DNA of 64,000 nucleotides, taken from Echinarachnius parma. Its lineage: Eukaryota > Echinodermata > Echinoidea > Clypeasteroida > Echinarachniidae. Numbering within the stretch: the first letter of the stretch is position 1; every line of letters starts with the position of its first letter. A program made the position numbers and the translations under genes. Under the pieces are notes generated by a model, which saw only the letters and a program-made list of their open reading frames with translations, did not search any database and was not told where the DNA came from. Below, in pieces: positions 38,901-44,988 of this stretch. The DNA lies in contig JBAMJV010002074.1 of assembly GCA_037951105.1 (NCBI GenBank), positions 1 through 64,000 on the forward strand, given 5' to 3'.

Positions 38901-41900
38901 AAATAACGAATATGCATGGTCGGTTACAATATACCATTGATGGGATTTAGTAACATTGTCCAAATCCTCAAAACTTACTTGCAACCCTAGTGGTTCTATC
39001 ATATTCATATTAACAATAAAAGCGCAGAACAGGTTTCGGTTTTTAAAATTTCCATTTCGTTCAAAAGAAATTTACGATTGAAGTGTTCAGATGTTAAACT
39101 GTCTATGGGATCATTATTAAGCAGTGCAAAATGAGATAGTGAATATCACTTTGCATTTTTGCTCATTTCTGGGCCAAAAACATTCAATCAACGTACAAAT
39201 TTGCACACATTACTTTGTGGACATATCAGATCACACCAATACATATTTCATTAATCACTCATCACTTTTGCACTTGTCAACAAAGTTACTAGATCCCTTT
39301 AACCATATTTGAATAGAAAAATACTGCTGAATATGAGCTTGTAGGGAAAGAAAGGATGCACAGTTTACATTTGACTTGACACTTGGTGATTTACATATTT
39401 ATACAGGGCGTGTACACAAAATTATGTTTTGTTCAACAAAGTATATGACTCACATAACACAAGTGTGGCACCATTACAAGAAATCATTCTTTAGCCAAAA
39501 CTTGCAAAAAAGGGATTTTCGTACCGATCGTTTTCACAACAAAGAATTTAGCAATGCGTGACACTGCTAAATTATCAGCTAGAGTGACCACTTCACAAAA
39601 GAGCTACTGGTCAGTTACCATAAAATTAACAATGATGGTATATTGTTATAACAAAAGAAGAGCATATTTACTCATATATATATAATATATGATTTATAGA
39701 TTTATAGATTCCATTTTTATTTAACTCTTACTTCACAAAAATGTATTTGCATCAGTTGCAAGGTAGAATGACAAAAGAACTACTGCATGGTCAGTTACCA
39801 TACCATTAACATTATCATGAGCTTGGGGGGGGGGGGAGAAATAATGCATTGTTTACCTTTGACCGGACAGTTTGTTGTTGATCTATATATTTATAGATCT
39901 GTAATTTGTATAATTCTCACAGCACCAAAATATATTTACATCAATTATCAGCTAGAGTGACCACTTCACTAAAGAGCTACTGGACATGCAGTTACCATAA
40001 AATTAACAATGATGGTATATTGTTATAACTAACAAAAGAATAGCATATATTTACTTATATATATTTACTCTTGGCTGGACACTTGATGATTTTCTATATC
40101 TATAGATTCAATTTCGTTTTACTTCAAAAGTATGTATTGGCATCAATTGCAAGGTAGAATGACCTCTTCACAAAAGATTGAGATTGTGCATGGTCAGTTA
40201 ACTACATGTACATAGGTGTAGGAGGCGAGGGGGGGGGGGGGGGGGGGGCTAGGAGGTTGCAGTCCTCCTGTAATTTGGAAAACAGACATATTCGGGCCCA
40301 ATTCACCAAACTTTCTGGCAAGAGATATTGGGGCAAACTCGTATCATATTCGGGTAAAAGCATGTTATATTCGGGCAAGACTCATAAAAAGCAGGGTAGG
40401 AAATATACGGGGGCTGAGGGCATTTTTGCCCCTTAATTTTTAAAATAGCCCTCTGAAATCAGTAGGTAGCCCCTAAAATTACCATAGCGTATTATGTGAA
40501 TTTGTTTTTGATATCCTTCAGATTGGAAAAGTAGCCCCCTAAAATAAAAAAAAATAATTCCTGCATTGATAAAAAGTATATCACTTTTCGGGGTTACATC
40601 TTGTTTTGCTTGTCAGGTGAAAATGCGGAAGCCCTCCTGGAAAAATGTGTCCCTATATACGCCCATGAGAAAGAATGCATGGCTTCACAATGGAGCTGAT
40701 GGATTCCTTCTATGGATTCAGCGCTACTCTTAAAGCCCCTTCATTTTGTCAAAAGATACATCGATGACAATGCAATCAATACAATCCCTGCCGACCCAAG
40801 CATGCAAATAGCATCTCAGAGTGCTATTCATCTGCACATTCCAGAGGCTTCTTCATTGTCTTCCTGGTGTAAACCAGTCCACTATTGTGATTTCAAGACT
40901 GCCGTTTTTGTATGGGAATTCCTTGTTGACACACTTCACATCAGACTTGCTAATAAGGACAAACCAATGTTGAATCAGATGATTAATCTTAAACAATATC
41001 AGTTGGAGGAATGTGCATGCGCCCACAATACATTTTTTTTTTTTTTTTTTTTTTTTGAAGGGGAAAATTATGCTGTCTACAGATGATTCATATATTTAGA
41101 TATGACAAAAACAAACAATGATTCTTTAGAAATATCTCAAATTGCAGAGGTATTATAATTATAATAACCGTTAGTTAATACGTTTTATTTTTGTTTTATC
41201 ATTAAATATGTATGTGTTAATGGTTGATTATGCGAGAAAGTTTTGTTATGTTTTAAACTGACCTGTTGATATACATGTATATATATTCATGCAAATTATA
41301 TTTTGTGCTCAACATATGAAGACTACCTTATGAAGGTAGTCTTGTTGTTATACTTAATATCATCATCATTACACTCAATCATATATACAGGGTGGCCCAG
41401 AAATAACGGAACGGGGCACTTCCCAAAATAAAGTAACAAAATGAAAATGTCCATCGGATAGGATGTCCTTTCCAATGAACAACGATACCAAGAAAACTTA
41501 TTTTGGACGTGTAGTTTTTGTTTTAGGGCGCTTTGAGTGAGACCATGTCAGGTTCCTATTTTTGTCAATTTTTACTAAGTCAGTGCCTGATAAATGAGAC
41601 TTATTGCCCTACATACCATTGTACACGCGAGTATTCAGCGCGCCATTGTTAGTGTGCATTCAGCTGTGTGCCGAGCGGTGCCGAGAGAATGAACATAATT
41701 GGTAAATAGTATGGCGGGCAGTAAGTCTCATTTATCAGACACTGACTTGGTAAAAATTGACAAAAATAAGAACCTGACATGGTCTCACTCAAAGCGCCCT
41801 AAAACAAAAACTACACGTCCAAAATTAGTTTTCTTGGTATCGTTGTTCACTGGAAAGGACACCCTATCCGATGGACATTTTCATTTTGTTACTTTATTTT

Positions 41901-44900
41901 GGGAAGTGCCCCGTTCCGTTATTTCTGGGCCACCCTGTATATATTACTCAAAATATATAAAATGCGATGTGATGACCAATGCCTTGGTTATTATGTGCGA
42001 TCTCCCACAAGACGGAAAAGTTTGTCATTATTTTCCCATATATAGGGGAATACTACAATTTTGACATTCTTATTATAATTATAACTATAATTAGTATTAT
42101 CAATTTCCTTTTTATAATCATTAATATTATCATTATCATATAACTGCTCCCCAATGATGGAGCTACCTTGTCCTATAAAACTAATGACCATCGTTGCCAT
42201 GAGAATTAAATTATATATTCATACATCATTGATAATGACTTTGTAAAATGCTTTTCAGGCAATTATGAAACAACTTTTGTCAAAAATCAAATCGTCAATG
42301 TGTATGTACAAATTATAGTGGGTAGGAAGAGATGTTGATATATATTGTACCCATCTTACATCAGTCTGGCCTATAGTGGCAACAAAGTTATCTATTCTCT
42401 ATAATATATGATAGGCACTTCATCAATACTAGGAATTAAATTTTTCCACTTGTGGCCCAGTAGGGCAAGTAAATATCTAGATTTTTTTCATTTGAGTGGC
42501 CCGTAACCTGTATCTAGTGCCCCAAAACAAAGAAAAACATTTCAAATTTGTTTATTGATCACCCATTTTAGGGAAATGAAATTTAGCATTTTTAAATCTT
42601 GGCGGTCCGAAGCTAGTTTTAAATGGTCGCGGCACAGGTGGTCATGTGCTGATTTCGAGCATATTACTTCAAATTTAATGCAAAAATTAACGTTAAATGA
42701 ACATACCTGATGATCGTGTGCAAGCTCCAATGAGACCGAGGATGTTGCTGTGCCGACTCGCTCTAGTAAGGATACCCAACTCTGCCAGCATTCGCTTCTT
42801 ATCCGCTGGTACTAAAGAATAAAAAAAAGTAAAGTCACATTTTAAGTCAAAATTAACCCCTTGCTAAAAACTGACCCTGGTATGCTACATTGTATGTTCA
42901 AAGGGAACAGGGTTAACGGAGGAATTGTGAGATTTTGTAAAGTGTTAATTGTCTTTTGTATGCAGTTGATAAGGAAATCTCATGACGTGATTCCATCGCT
43001 TAGAGAAAACCGCTTCTCAGGGTCTGACAAGCGGTATGATATTTCAGGTCTCAAGCCTGCATCGAGTAGATTTGTATCACTGTTGACATTTTCTTATCAC
43101 TAGCCCCTCTCTCTGTGATAGCACTGGGCCTCTGGGGGGCAGTTAACACAGCTGGGATTGTTGACAGTAGTTGATAAAACTGTCAGAAACTGATAAGAAT
43201 GTGACCGAGTTGATTACCACGATGGTGGAAATCAACGATAGAATCACCTAATGAATCATAATTTTCTTCATTTCTATTTTCTGCAGTTAATAATTGAGTG
43301 ACATTGTTTAACGGTTCTTAAAAAACACATCTAAAACTCAAATTTTGAAATATACACATTTTGAACAATGTTTCATTGTCTTCATTCCATATTTATTCCA
43401 TTTGTTTCTAGTCAGCTTTTCCTGGTATTTATATGCATAACACACAGCAACTTCTAAGGATAAAGGAATATCAAATACATAATCTTGAAATCCAAGACAG
43501 TGATTACTATGGTGGTTGAATCCAATAATGGTATCTTAATTTTAGATTGTATAAATGATATATATAAGATACATATTAAAACAATTAGACATAATTATGC
43601 TATGAAAGAGGAAATATACTACATAATATGCTCAGAAAACATGGTTAATGGAAAAGTGTTTTGTAGTTTACACAGTATTTGATATAGAATACACTTAGAG
43701 CCAGACCTGCATTATAGGCCTGGGACGAATACATAATTTGCCATTCGAATATTCAACAAGAAAGGTATTCGGAAAGTTTGTTTTCTTATTTTATTACGCT
43801 GCACCCTATGTAACAGTCTGAAAACTATAAATAAAAAAAGTAAAGGAGCCCTGTATATACTCTTACTAAATTAATGTGGATTGTTTTAAATATATAATAT
43901 AACAAAACACTACAAAACAAACTTGCTTCAATGTGTTGATAACTCTTTAATTCAATCACATTTTAGATATACAAAATTTATACATACATTATCGTATAAA
44001 TAAACATATCGTGCCAGGGATTTTAATGCTCTATGGCATTTGTGTGTATTGTAACTCGCAAAAATGCGAGCTTGGCAAGTTAGGAGTTAAACAAATATTA
44101 AACTGTAGCTATCGGGTGCACACTTTTTAAAACTCAAATGTTTGAATAGTATAGTAAAAAAAAGCTCAGCTATTTGAATTATTTGAATATTCAAATAGTT
44201 GTCCCAGGCCTAATTAGTGACCACCTATCTAAAGAGGTCGCCTCACTTGTGGGAGTCAACAAGTAGTCACTTTTTGTGTCTCTGATCGGGGGATGGTCAC
44301 TATAGTCAACTGTGACTGCATGAATTGCCACAGATTTGAATGTTGAAAATAGCTTTCATGAAATATTAAAGAAAAAGAAGTAGCATTTATAAGTTCTGAA
44401 ATAAAAATGATGACATAAATTCTTACCTTTTTGTTTCTTGACGTCAGCACTGACAGACTGCTGGCTGCTGAGGAACACCTTGCCAAAGTGCATCTGACCG
44501 AACCTGCCCGACTGCTTCACGTTGCCGACGACGAGCTTCTCCCTTGGGATCTCCCAGAAGCCCTGTCCTCCAGGACCATCCGGCCTGTCAATGCCCAGGG
44601 CCATGGCGGAGACCGAGGGGTTGGCTGGGAGCCCTTCGCCCGGCTGCGACTCAACATCAAAGGTGACATTGTCCTGCGGGAGAGATTGAGTTGAGTTAGT
44701 GGCAGAGAGACGGCGACGGGCCTTGCGGCCACCCAAGCCGAAGATCTTTGAGAGAGACGAGCTCTTGCCGGGGAAGCGCCGGAAGATGTTGAGGCTCTGC
44801 AGCGAGGAGCTGCGCTTCATCTTAACGCTACCGTTACCGTTCATGTCCCCGTTTATGTGTCCCCCATTCATGCCGAGTTGCGTCTGTCCCGCATTAGAGG

Positions 44901-44988
44901 ACCTCAACACACTGTCATCAACACTCATTTCAATCCGGTTTGGATTCCCGGCAATACCATTTGACCTGGAGTGGCGACTCCGCGACAT
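15164..44988 (-). CDS. pseudokinase-ECM29-like HEAT-repeat chimeric protein (19 exons)
   Basis: Nineteen minus-strand exons (listed separately) join with matching phases to 3,345 nt, or 1,114 residues plus stop. Residues 1-157 are Ser-rich and polar with no signal peptide. About 158-434 is a tyrosine-kinase-like domain: glycine loop SGRFGQMHFG, Lys184, helix C Glu198, DFA and WMAYE in place of DFG and WMAPE, SNVWSLGVMIWE, and EPAERP. The HRD motif is R289-H290-S291, so the catalytic Asp is lost and the protein is probably a pseudokinase. About 435-1,000 matches in order a central part of ECM29, the HEAT-repeat scaffold of the 26S proteasome (YLRMCLAYSAG, KAIGEIGRNGP, FIIGRQ). ECM29's N- and C-terminal thirds are missing. 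An acidic tail ends the protein. A role linking signalling to proteasomes is inference. Alternatives are two genes or a pseudogene, but the absence of stops and frameshifts argues against both. Confidence 0.85.
16352..16406 (-). CDS. exon 18
   Basis: Acceptor TCTCTTTTCAG and donor ATT/GTAAGT. The 55 nt encode residues 992-1,009 (PQVSEMASIVKQTVSQWD) and end in phase 1, as exon 19 requires. Confidence 0.65.
16450..16581. mobile_element. 132-bp MITE with CAGGGAAACC termini
   Basis: CAGGGAAACC at the left is mirrored by GGTTTCCCTG at the right, with TA on both sides. Internal TCGTTATAA units repeat. This fits a Tc1/mariner or pogo-type MITE in the intron between exons 18 and 17. Confidence 0.75.
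16914..17573. mobile_element. MITE carrying a nested second MITE
   Basis: The outer ends TATATGTGACCGGCTAC and GCTATAGCTGGTCACATATA are inverted repeats that also share the CCCACCACT sequence. The inner block, about 16,971-17,200, has its own ends GCCCGGTCACATATC and GATATCTGACCGAGCC. A relative of the inner element is at about 55,987-56,155. Confidence 0.65.
18060..18075. repeat. poly-C tract
   Basis: A run of C follows CAGTG in the intron between exons 18 and 17. It is one of many long G or C homopolymers in the window. Confidence 0.9.
18219..18443 (-). CDS. exon 17 (end of ECM29-like region)
   Basis: Acceptor ACTTTGTAG and donor GAG/GTAAGT. The 225 nt are phase 0-0 and encode residues 917-991. 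QHIAFHFHLADCYATAL followed by AALDPW aligns with the ECM29 segment that reads roughly IELQFTIGEAI...AARDAW. Similarity fades after this point. Confidence 0.85.
18713..19119 (-). CDS. exon 16 (ECM29-like HEAT repeats with insert)
   Basis: Acceptor CTGCTAAACAG and donor AAG/GTTAGT. The 407 nt encode residues 781-916. KAACKAIGEIGRNGPIPLP is the strongest ECM29 match in the gene. A low-complexity Ser/Lys/Gly insert of about 50 residues comes next, then ECM29-like KLSLVQRLGEIL...GEKDFPYCKLVLEAL. Confidence 0.92.
19603..19759 (-). CDS. exon 15 (ECM29-like)
   Basis: Acceptor TATGTGCAG and donor G/GTAATT. It covers residues 729-780: STESCQALIWSLGFIIGRQM then ENIYRRATEAI, matching the ECM29 stretch LALGFTVGRYL...ATETIG. 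A decayed copy of this exon lies upstream in the gene at 19,858-20,169. Confidence 0.9.
19858..20169 (-). pseudogene. decayed duplicate of exon 15, split by a MITE
   Basis: 20,103-20,169 repeats the start of exon 15 with its acceptor (CTGCAG then TCAACGAAGAGTTGCCAAGC), and 19,858-19,876 carries the piece with GAAGGTATC. The frame reads STKSCQAVIW and meets a stop after about 19 codons, so it is not a usable exon. A TA-flanked MITE sits between the two parts. Confidence 0.8.
19879..20100. mobile_element. 222-bp Tc1/mariner-type MITE
   Basis: The ends are CAGTGTACCCAATAATTATT at the left and a near-perfect mirror ending GGTTACACTG at the right, each bordered by TA (19,877-19,878 and 20,101-20,102). 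The inverted repeats extend about 30 bp. It has no open frame. Confidence 0.88.
20427..20506 (+). repeat. short TTAA-bounded MITE, copy 2 of 4
   Basis: It opens TTAACCTATTGACTACGGGA, has the core GTACAAAGTCTATGGAGATT and closes GAACGGGTTAA. It is the most complete of the four copies. Confidence 0.65.
20753..20884 (-). CDS. exon 14 (ECM29-like)
   Basis: Acceptor GCTCTAG and donor GGG/GTAATT. The 132 nt are phase 0-0 and encode residues 685-728 (MLLHSDEEEIRLYAAQLIGA...). They align with the ECM29 segment containing KEEMRELAALFYS. Confidence 0.88.
21312..21602 (-). CDS. exon 13 (ECM29-like core)
   Basis: Acceptor ATCGACAG and donor AAG/GTAAGC. The 291 nt are phase 0-0 and encode residues 588-684. 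VGVYLRMCLAYSAGVSP, ATYMGLLRQYVSAIGG and LLELVAMAPDKLAQQFV match ECM29's YLRMCLAHSAGVVP, IYIGLLQQLLAGVGG and LLEAVSVYPEKLATKFV. This exon makes the family assignment secure. Confidence 0.95.
22096..22191 (-). CDS. exon 12 (ECM29-like)
   Basis: Acceptor TTTGTGCAG and donor AAT/GTAAGT. It covers residues 556-587 in phase 0-0. The end, VFTIPFKPLVYEN, matches the ECM29 stretch VLPFNPAAFGEI directly before YLRMCLA. Confidence 0.9.
22890..23028 (-). CDS. exon 11 (ECM29-like)
   Basis: Acceptor TTTCCCAG and donor AAG/GTAATC. It covers residues 509-555. The end, LPPFPQVINFIRQK, corresponds to ECM29's MPSFPEMVYYIQEK. Confidence 0.9.
23616..23719 (-). CDS. exon 10 (ECM29-like)
   Basis: Acceptor TCTATCACAG and donor GA/GTAAGT. 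It covers residues 475-508: RLMAVQYAATAFAGNHIASK then YTLLSACGDE, matching ECM29's [20 protein letters not shown] and LLLLAAGD. Confidence 0.93.
24348..24467 (-). CDS. exon 9 (first ECM29-like exon)
   Basis: Acceptor TCCATCTACAG and donor AAG/GTAAGG. The 120 nt are phase 0-0 and encode residues 435-474 (DKETRAEVFSVLEQLSDNHG...). It aligns weakly with the ECM29 segment containing PETRLAIQEALSMM. Its phase fits kinase exon 8 exactly. Confidence 0.88.
24838..24943 (-). CDS. exon 8 (end of pseudokinase domain)
   Basis: Acceptor CTACTGCAG and donor CAG/GTAAGC. It covers residues 399-434: YEIIQSCLKLEPAERPTLKS then VARLARRYQCIKLQ. The C-L-x3-P-x2-RP pattern is kinase subdomain XI. The exon has no stop and ends at a clean phase-0 donor, so the kinase is not the end of the protein. 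Confidence 0.93.
25285..25381 (-). CDS. exon 7 (kinase subdomain X)
   Basis: Acceptor TTGTTGCAG and donor GT/GTAAGT. It covers residues 367-398 (GREPFEGYRADELSGRLTEG...), the usual kinase stretch G-x-P-F/Y-x-G...L-x-x-G-Y. Confidence 0.92.
25731..26215. mobile_element. foldback MITE with arms of about 200 bp
   Basis: GGCCTGAATTCTCATCAGTG...GCCTGGCCTAAAAAGACA at the left is mirrored by TGTCTTTTTAGGCCAGGC...ACTGATGAGGATT at the right. The loop is about 25,946-26,009. The arms differ by small changes only. It lies in the intron between exons 6 and 7. Confidence 0.88.
26285..26325 (-). CDS. exon 6 (kinase subdomain IX)
   Basis: A 41-nt exon with acceptor TATTCTAG and donor G/GTGAGT. With the GT from exon 5 it reads VWSLGVMIWETMSF, the tyrosine-kinase DVWSFGVxxWE motif, with Asn in place of the preceding Asp (SNVWSLG). 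Confidence 0.92.
26609..30536 (+). mobile_element. full-length non-LTR retrotransposon (LINE)
   Basis: An intact ORF (27,241-30,492) is preceded by about 630 bp of less AT-rich leader and followed by a short tail TGATTAAACAAATAAGAAAA. GCCTGTA on each side (26,602-26,608 and 30,537-30,543) is a plausible 7-bp target duplication, though short. It is inserted antisense in the host-gene intron between exons 6 and 5. Confidence 0.75.
27241..30492 (+). CDS. endonuclease-reverse transcriptase of a LINE
   Basis: This single 1,083-codon frame encodes what a LINE needs to copy itself by target-primed reverse transcription. Residues 14-270 form an apurinic/apyrimidinic-type endonuclease (LACWNIRTML, ALSEVR, LGDFNARVG near 165, TDHRLV near 261). 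About 500-800 is the reverse transcriptase: VTFVDLTKAFDT near 640, GVKQGCVLAPTLF, and the catalytic ELLFADDAALVA near 762. A C-terminal region follows, then a C2HC finger (CNRCGRTC...HQRAC, about 1,053-1,075). There is no stop or frameshift, so the copy is young or still active. It resembles the many animal proteins labelled craniofacial-development-protein-2-like, which are LINE products. I cannot fix its clade. Start choice: the first ATG gives a frame beginning just before the endonuclease. No separate ORF1 is seen. Confidence 0.95.
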   Translation: MRHSPASKGDTGHGLNLACWNIRTMLDLKDSGRPERRSALIAHELLRLNIDIAALSEVRLPEEGSLKEHGAGYTLFWSGKPASERRLSGVGFMLRDAIASKLESTPTGHTDRIISLRLPLRNKQYATLFSVYAPTLQADPVEKEKFYTDLRNLLGSTPAEDKIFILGDFNARVGQDSEAWKGVLGKHGVGNCNDNGRLLLEFCAEQQFSITNTTFQQKDRLKTTWMHPRSKHWHLIDYILVRQRDLSDVLHTRVMPSAECHTDHRLVRCKLKLHFKPRPRRGGPPRKKLKIADLQSTEVKADFQENLQSKFEDSYQTNQSPEELWDQLKNVILQTSEEVLGFTTKKNKDWFDENNQEIQQLLAKKRSAHQAYLNDTSCTAKKCAFRLSCSNLQRKLREIKNEWWAKLAEKTQQCADSGDYRGFYEALKAVYGPSHQVLSPLRNADGDTLLTDKTDILSRWAEHFQTLFSTDRTVQEPALLQIQQLRVKTELDVIPTLEEITKAIKQLKTGKAAGTDSIPSEIWKYGGPGLHTKLHELFVCCWEQGKLPQDLRDAVIITLYKNKGEKSDCSNYRGITLLSTAGKVFARMLLNRLVPAIADDLLPESQCGFRANRSTTDMVFVLRQLQEKCREQNKGLYVTFVDLTKAFDTVSRKGLWQILEKVGCPPKFLNMVIQLHDNQRGQVRQRNDLSESFPIDNGVKQGCVLAPTLFTIFFSMMLQRATKDLTDQDGIYIRYRTDGSLFNLRRLQAHTKTLEKMICELLFADDAALVAHTEEALQHMTTCFAEATHLFGLEISLKKTEVLYQPSPQEQHDPPHVTIDTAELKTVHQFTYLGCTITSDAKIDKDIDSRLAKASTAFGRLHKRVWKNKHLKKDTKISVYKAVVLTTLLYGAESWTIYRRHIRLLERFHQRCLRSILNIHWSQFVTNNEVLEQARAISIEAMLLKTQLRWVGHVSRMDDHRLPKVVLYGELSTGHRDIGAPKKRYKDNLKKSLGACHIDHREWSSLAADRNAWRQTVKQAVSSFETDRRAHLEDKRTKRKNRIASASTPDKTFPCNRCGRTCLSRIGLVSHQRACNRRGHCPS
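30862..30938 (-). CDS. exon 5 (kinase subdomain VIII)
   Basis: Acceptor GTTTAATTTGAACAG and donor GT/GTGAGT. It covers residues 328-352, including SSARWMAYETLVFNTYTEKS. It corresponds to the tyrosine-kinase P-x-(K/R)-WMAPE segment, with Tyr in place of Pro (WMAYE). Confidence 0.92.
31065..31140 (-). pseudogene. decayed duplicate of exon 5
   Basis: An acceptor TGTTTAATGTGAACAG, nearly the same as exon 5's, precedes PTAPSDARSVAYDILAFN-stop. Compare STLPSSARWMAYETLVFN in exon 5. Homology ends near the stop and no donor is seen. It lies between exons 4 and 5 and is probably a dead tandem copy. Confidence 0.8.
31395..32190 (-). repeat. GATCCATTAAC-family repeat, copy 2, split by a MITE
   Basis: The flanks 31,395-31,498 and 31,915-32,190 match the reverse of copy 1 (6,645-7,080), ending ...TTAATGGATCA. 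The TTAA-type MITE at 31,499-31,914 interrupts it. Confidence 0.55.
31499..31914. mobile_element. TTAA-flanked MITE, about 416 bp
   Basis: TTAAAGGGATATTTGAGTTT at the left is mirrored by AAACTCAACTATGCCTTTAA at the right, giving inverted repeats of about 30 bp with TTAA at both ends. This suits a piggyBac-type non-autonomous element. A worn reverse copy is at 11,411-11,895. Confidence 0.8.
32899..33323. mobile_element. element bounded by poly-G and poly-C tracts
   Basis: A run of 36 G (32,904-32,939) then TACTCA opens it. TGAGTA then 18 C (33,302-33,319) closes it. So the termini are inverted repeats made of a homopolymer plus TACTCA. GTGATGCA occurs on both sides (32,891-32,898 and 33,323-33,330), which suggests an 8-bp target duplication. 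Inside, ATCCTTAGACATGGGTCCC repeats. No gene. Confidence 0.65.
34095..34160 (+). repeat. SINE/LINE 3'-tail fragment
   Basis: AAAGCACTTAGAGATGA followed by GGCGCTATATGAATC matches the tail of the SINE at 10,545-10,920. Confidence 0.55.
34216..34338 (-). CDS. exon 4 (catalytic loop and activation segment)
   Basis: Acceptor ACACTAG and donor GAG/GTTAGT. It covers residues 287-327. IVRHSLGVRNIALTDN stands where active tyrosine kinases have (V/I)HRDLAARN: the HRD triad is RHS, while Asn296 is kept. VTDFATKDEG stands for the DFG motif, with Asp309 kept and Gly changed to Ala. Confidence 0.92.
34735..35060 (-). repeat. GATCCATTAAC-family repeat, copy 3
   Basis: It contains CATACACCAATATCATTGTA and AACAAGGTACAAGAGAAATA and ends TTAATGGATCACTTT, matching copy 2. 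Confidence 0.55.
35850..36025. mobile_element. 176-bp MITE
   Basis: CCTTACAGAAATATAATGTG at the left and its near mirror TTATTATATTTCTGTAGG at the right are terminal inverted repeats. No coding content. Confidence 0.6.
36029..36236. mobile_element. inverted-repeat element next to the preceding MITE
   Basis: TTTAGTTCCACTC...GTCTATTTTATATGC...AGGGCTAA at the left is mirrored by TTAGCCCTGCATC...AAATAGAC...GGAACTGGGG at the right. The middle is AT-rich. Confidence 0.55.
36404..36626. mobile_element. inverted-repeat element, about 220 bp
   Basis: GTTTCATGAAAGGGTC at the left is mirrored by GACCCTTTCATGAAA at the right. The short open frame at 36,483-36,665 crosses its end and is not a gene. Confidence 0.5.
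37781..37850 (-). repeat. short TTAA-bounded MITE, copy 3 of 4
   Basis: It is the reverse orientation of the copy at 20,427: it starts TTAACCCG, carries CCATAGACTTTGTACACAAC and ends AAGGGATTAA. Confidence 0.6.
37964..38154 (-). CDS. exon 3 (kinase hinge and helices D-E)
   Basis: Acceptor CCACTAG and donor AGG/GTAAGT. It covers residues 223-286: PIYLAFESMEPVRLDVYLR is the hinge region and KFSLDIASGLSHLASKR is the receptor-tyrosine-kinase-like helix E before the catalytic loop. Confidence 0.93.
38271..38467. mobile_element. 197-bp MITE
   Basis: CCGTAAACCGGGGTGACTTT and its exact mirror at 38,448-38,467 are the termini. The middle is AT-rich. It lies in the intron between exons 2 and 3. Confidence 0.85.
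38740..40215. repeat. diverged tandem repeats of about 180 bp, at least four copies
   Basis: Units carrying CTCTTGGCTGGAC, ATAGATTCAATTT, CAAGGTAGAATGAC and GGTCAGTTACCAT recur near 38,760, 39,660, 39,860 and 40,030, with partial copies between. All are in the intron between exons 2 and 3. Confidence 0.6.
40712..41035 (+). other. unrecognised 108-codon open stretch before a T tract
   Basis: The frame (MDSALLLKPLHFVKRYIDD...) has a fairly protein-like composition in AT-rich intron sequence and runs into a tract of about 25 T. I recognise no family and no splice-site support. It may be a transposon-derived fragment. Confidence 0.2.
41388..41937. mobile_element. 550-bp palindromic mariner-type MITE
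   Basis: CAGGGTGGCCCAGAAATAAC opens arms of about 230 bp that are almost perfectly mirrored at the right end, with TA on both sides. The loop, about 41,620-41,720, contains the only unique sequence. It lies in the intron between exons 2 and 3. Confidence 0.92.
42707..42811 (-). CDS. exon 2 (kinase helix C region)
   Basis: Acceptor TTATTCTTTAG and donor G/GTATGT. It covers residues 188-222: DKKRMLAELGILTRASRHSN then ILGLIGACT. Glu198 is the likely helix C glutamate, and RHSNILGLIGAC matches the kinase HPNIVxLLGxC segment. Confidence 0.93.
42990..43245 (-). repeat. dispersed repeat, reverse copy of about 9,240-9,480
   Basis: Both contain GAGAAGCGG, GTTAACTGCCCCCC and a GGTGGAAATCAAC motif. 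They are diverged and the boundaries are unclear. Confidence 0.45.
43715..44212. mobile_element. MITE with TAGGCCTGGGAC termini, about 500 bp
   Basis: TAGGCCTGGGAC at the left is mirrored by GTCCCAGGCCTA at the right. Just inside both ends are CGAATATTC or GAATATTC motifs. It lies in the intron between exons 1 and 2. Confidence 0.65.
44427..44988 (-). CDS. exon 1: N-terminus and start of pseudokinase domain
   Basis: The ATG at 44,988 (context CTAAAAATGT) has an in-frame TAA 15 bases upstream, so it is the true start if no upstream coding exon exists. Residues 1-157 are polar with Ser/Arg-rich stretches (RSSSLQSLNIFRRFP). The kinase part begins WEIPREKLVVGNVKQSGRFG and ends at ADVKKQK, where Lys184 fits the ATP-anchoring lysine. 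The donor is G/GTAAGA. No signal peptide or membrane segment is visible. Confidence 0.88.
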
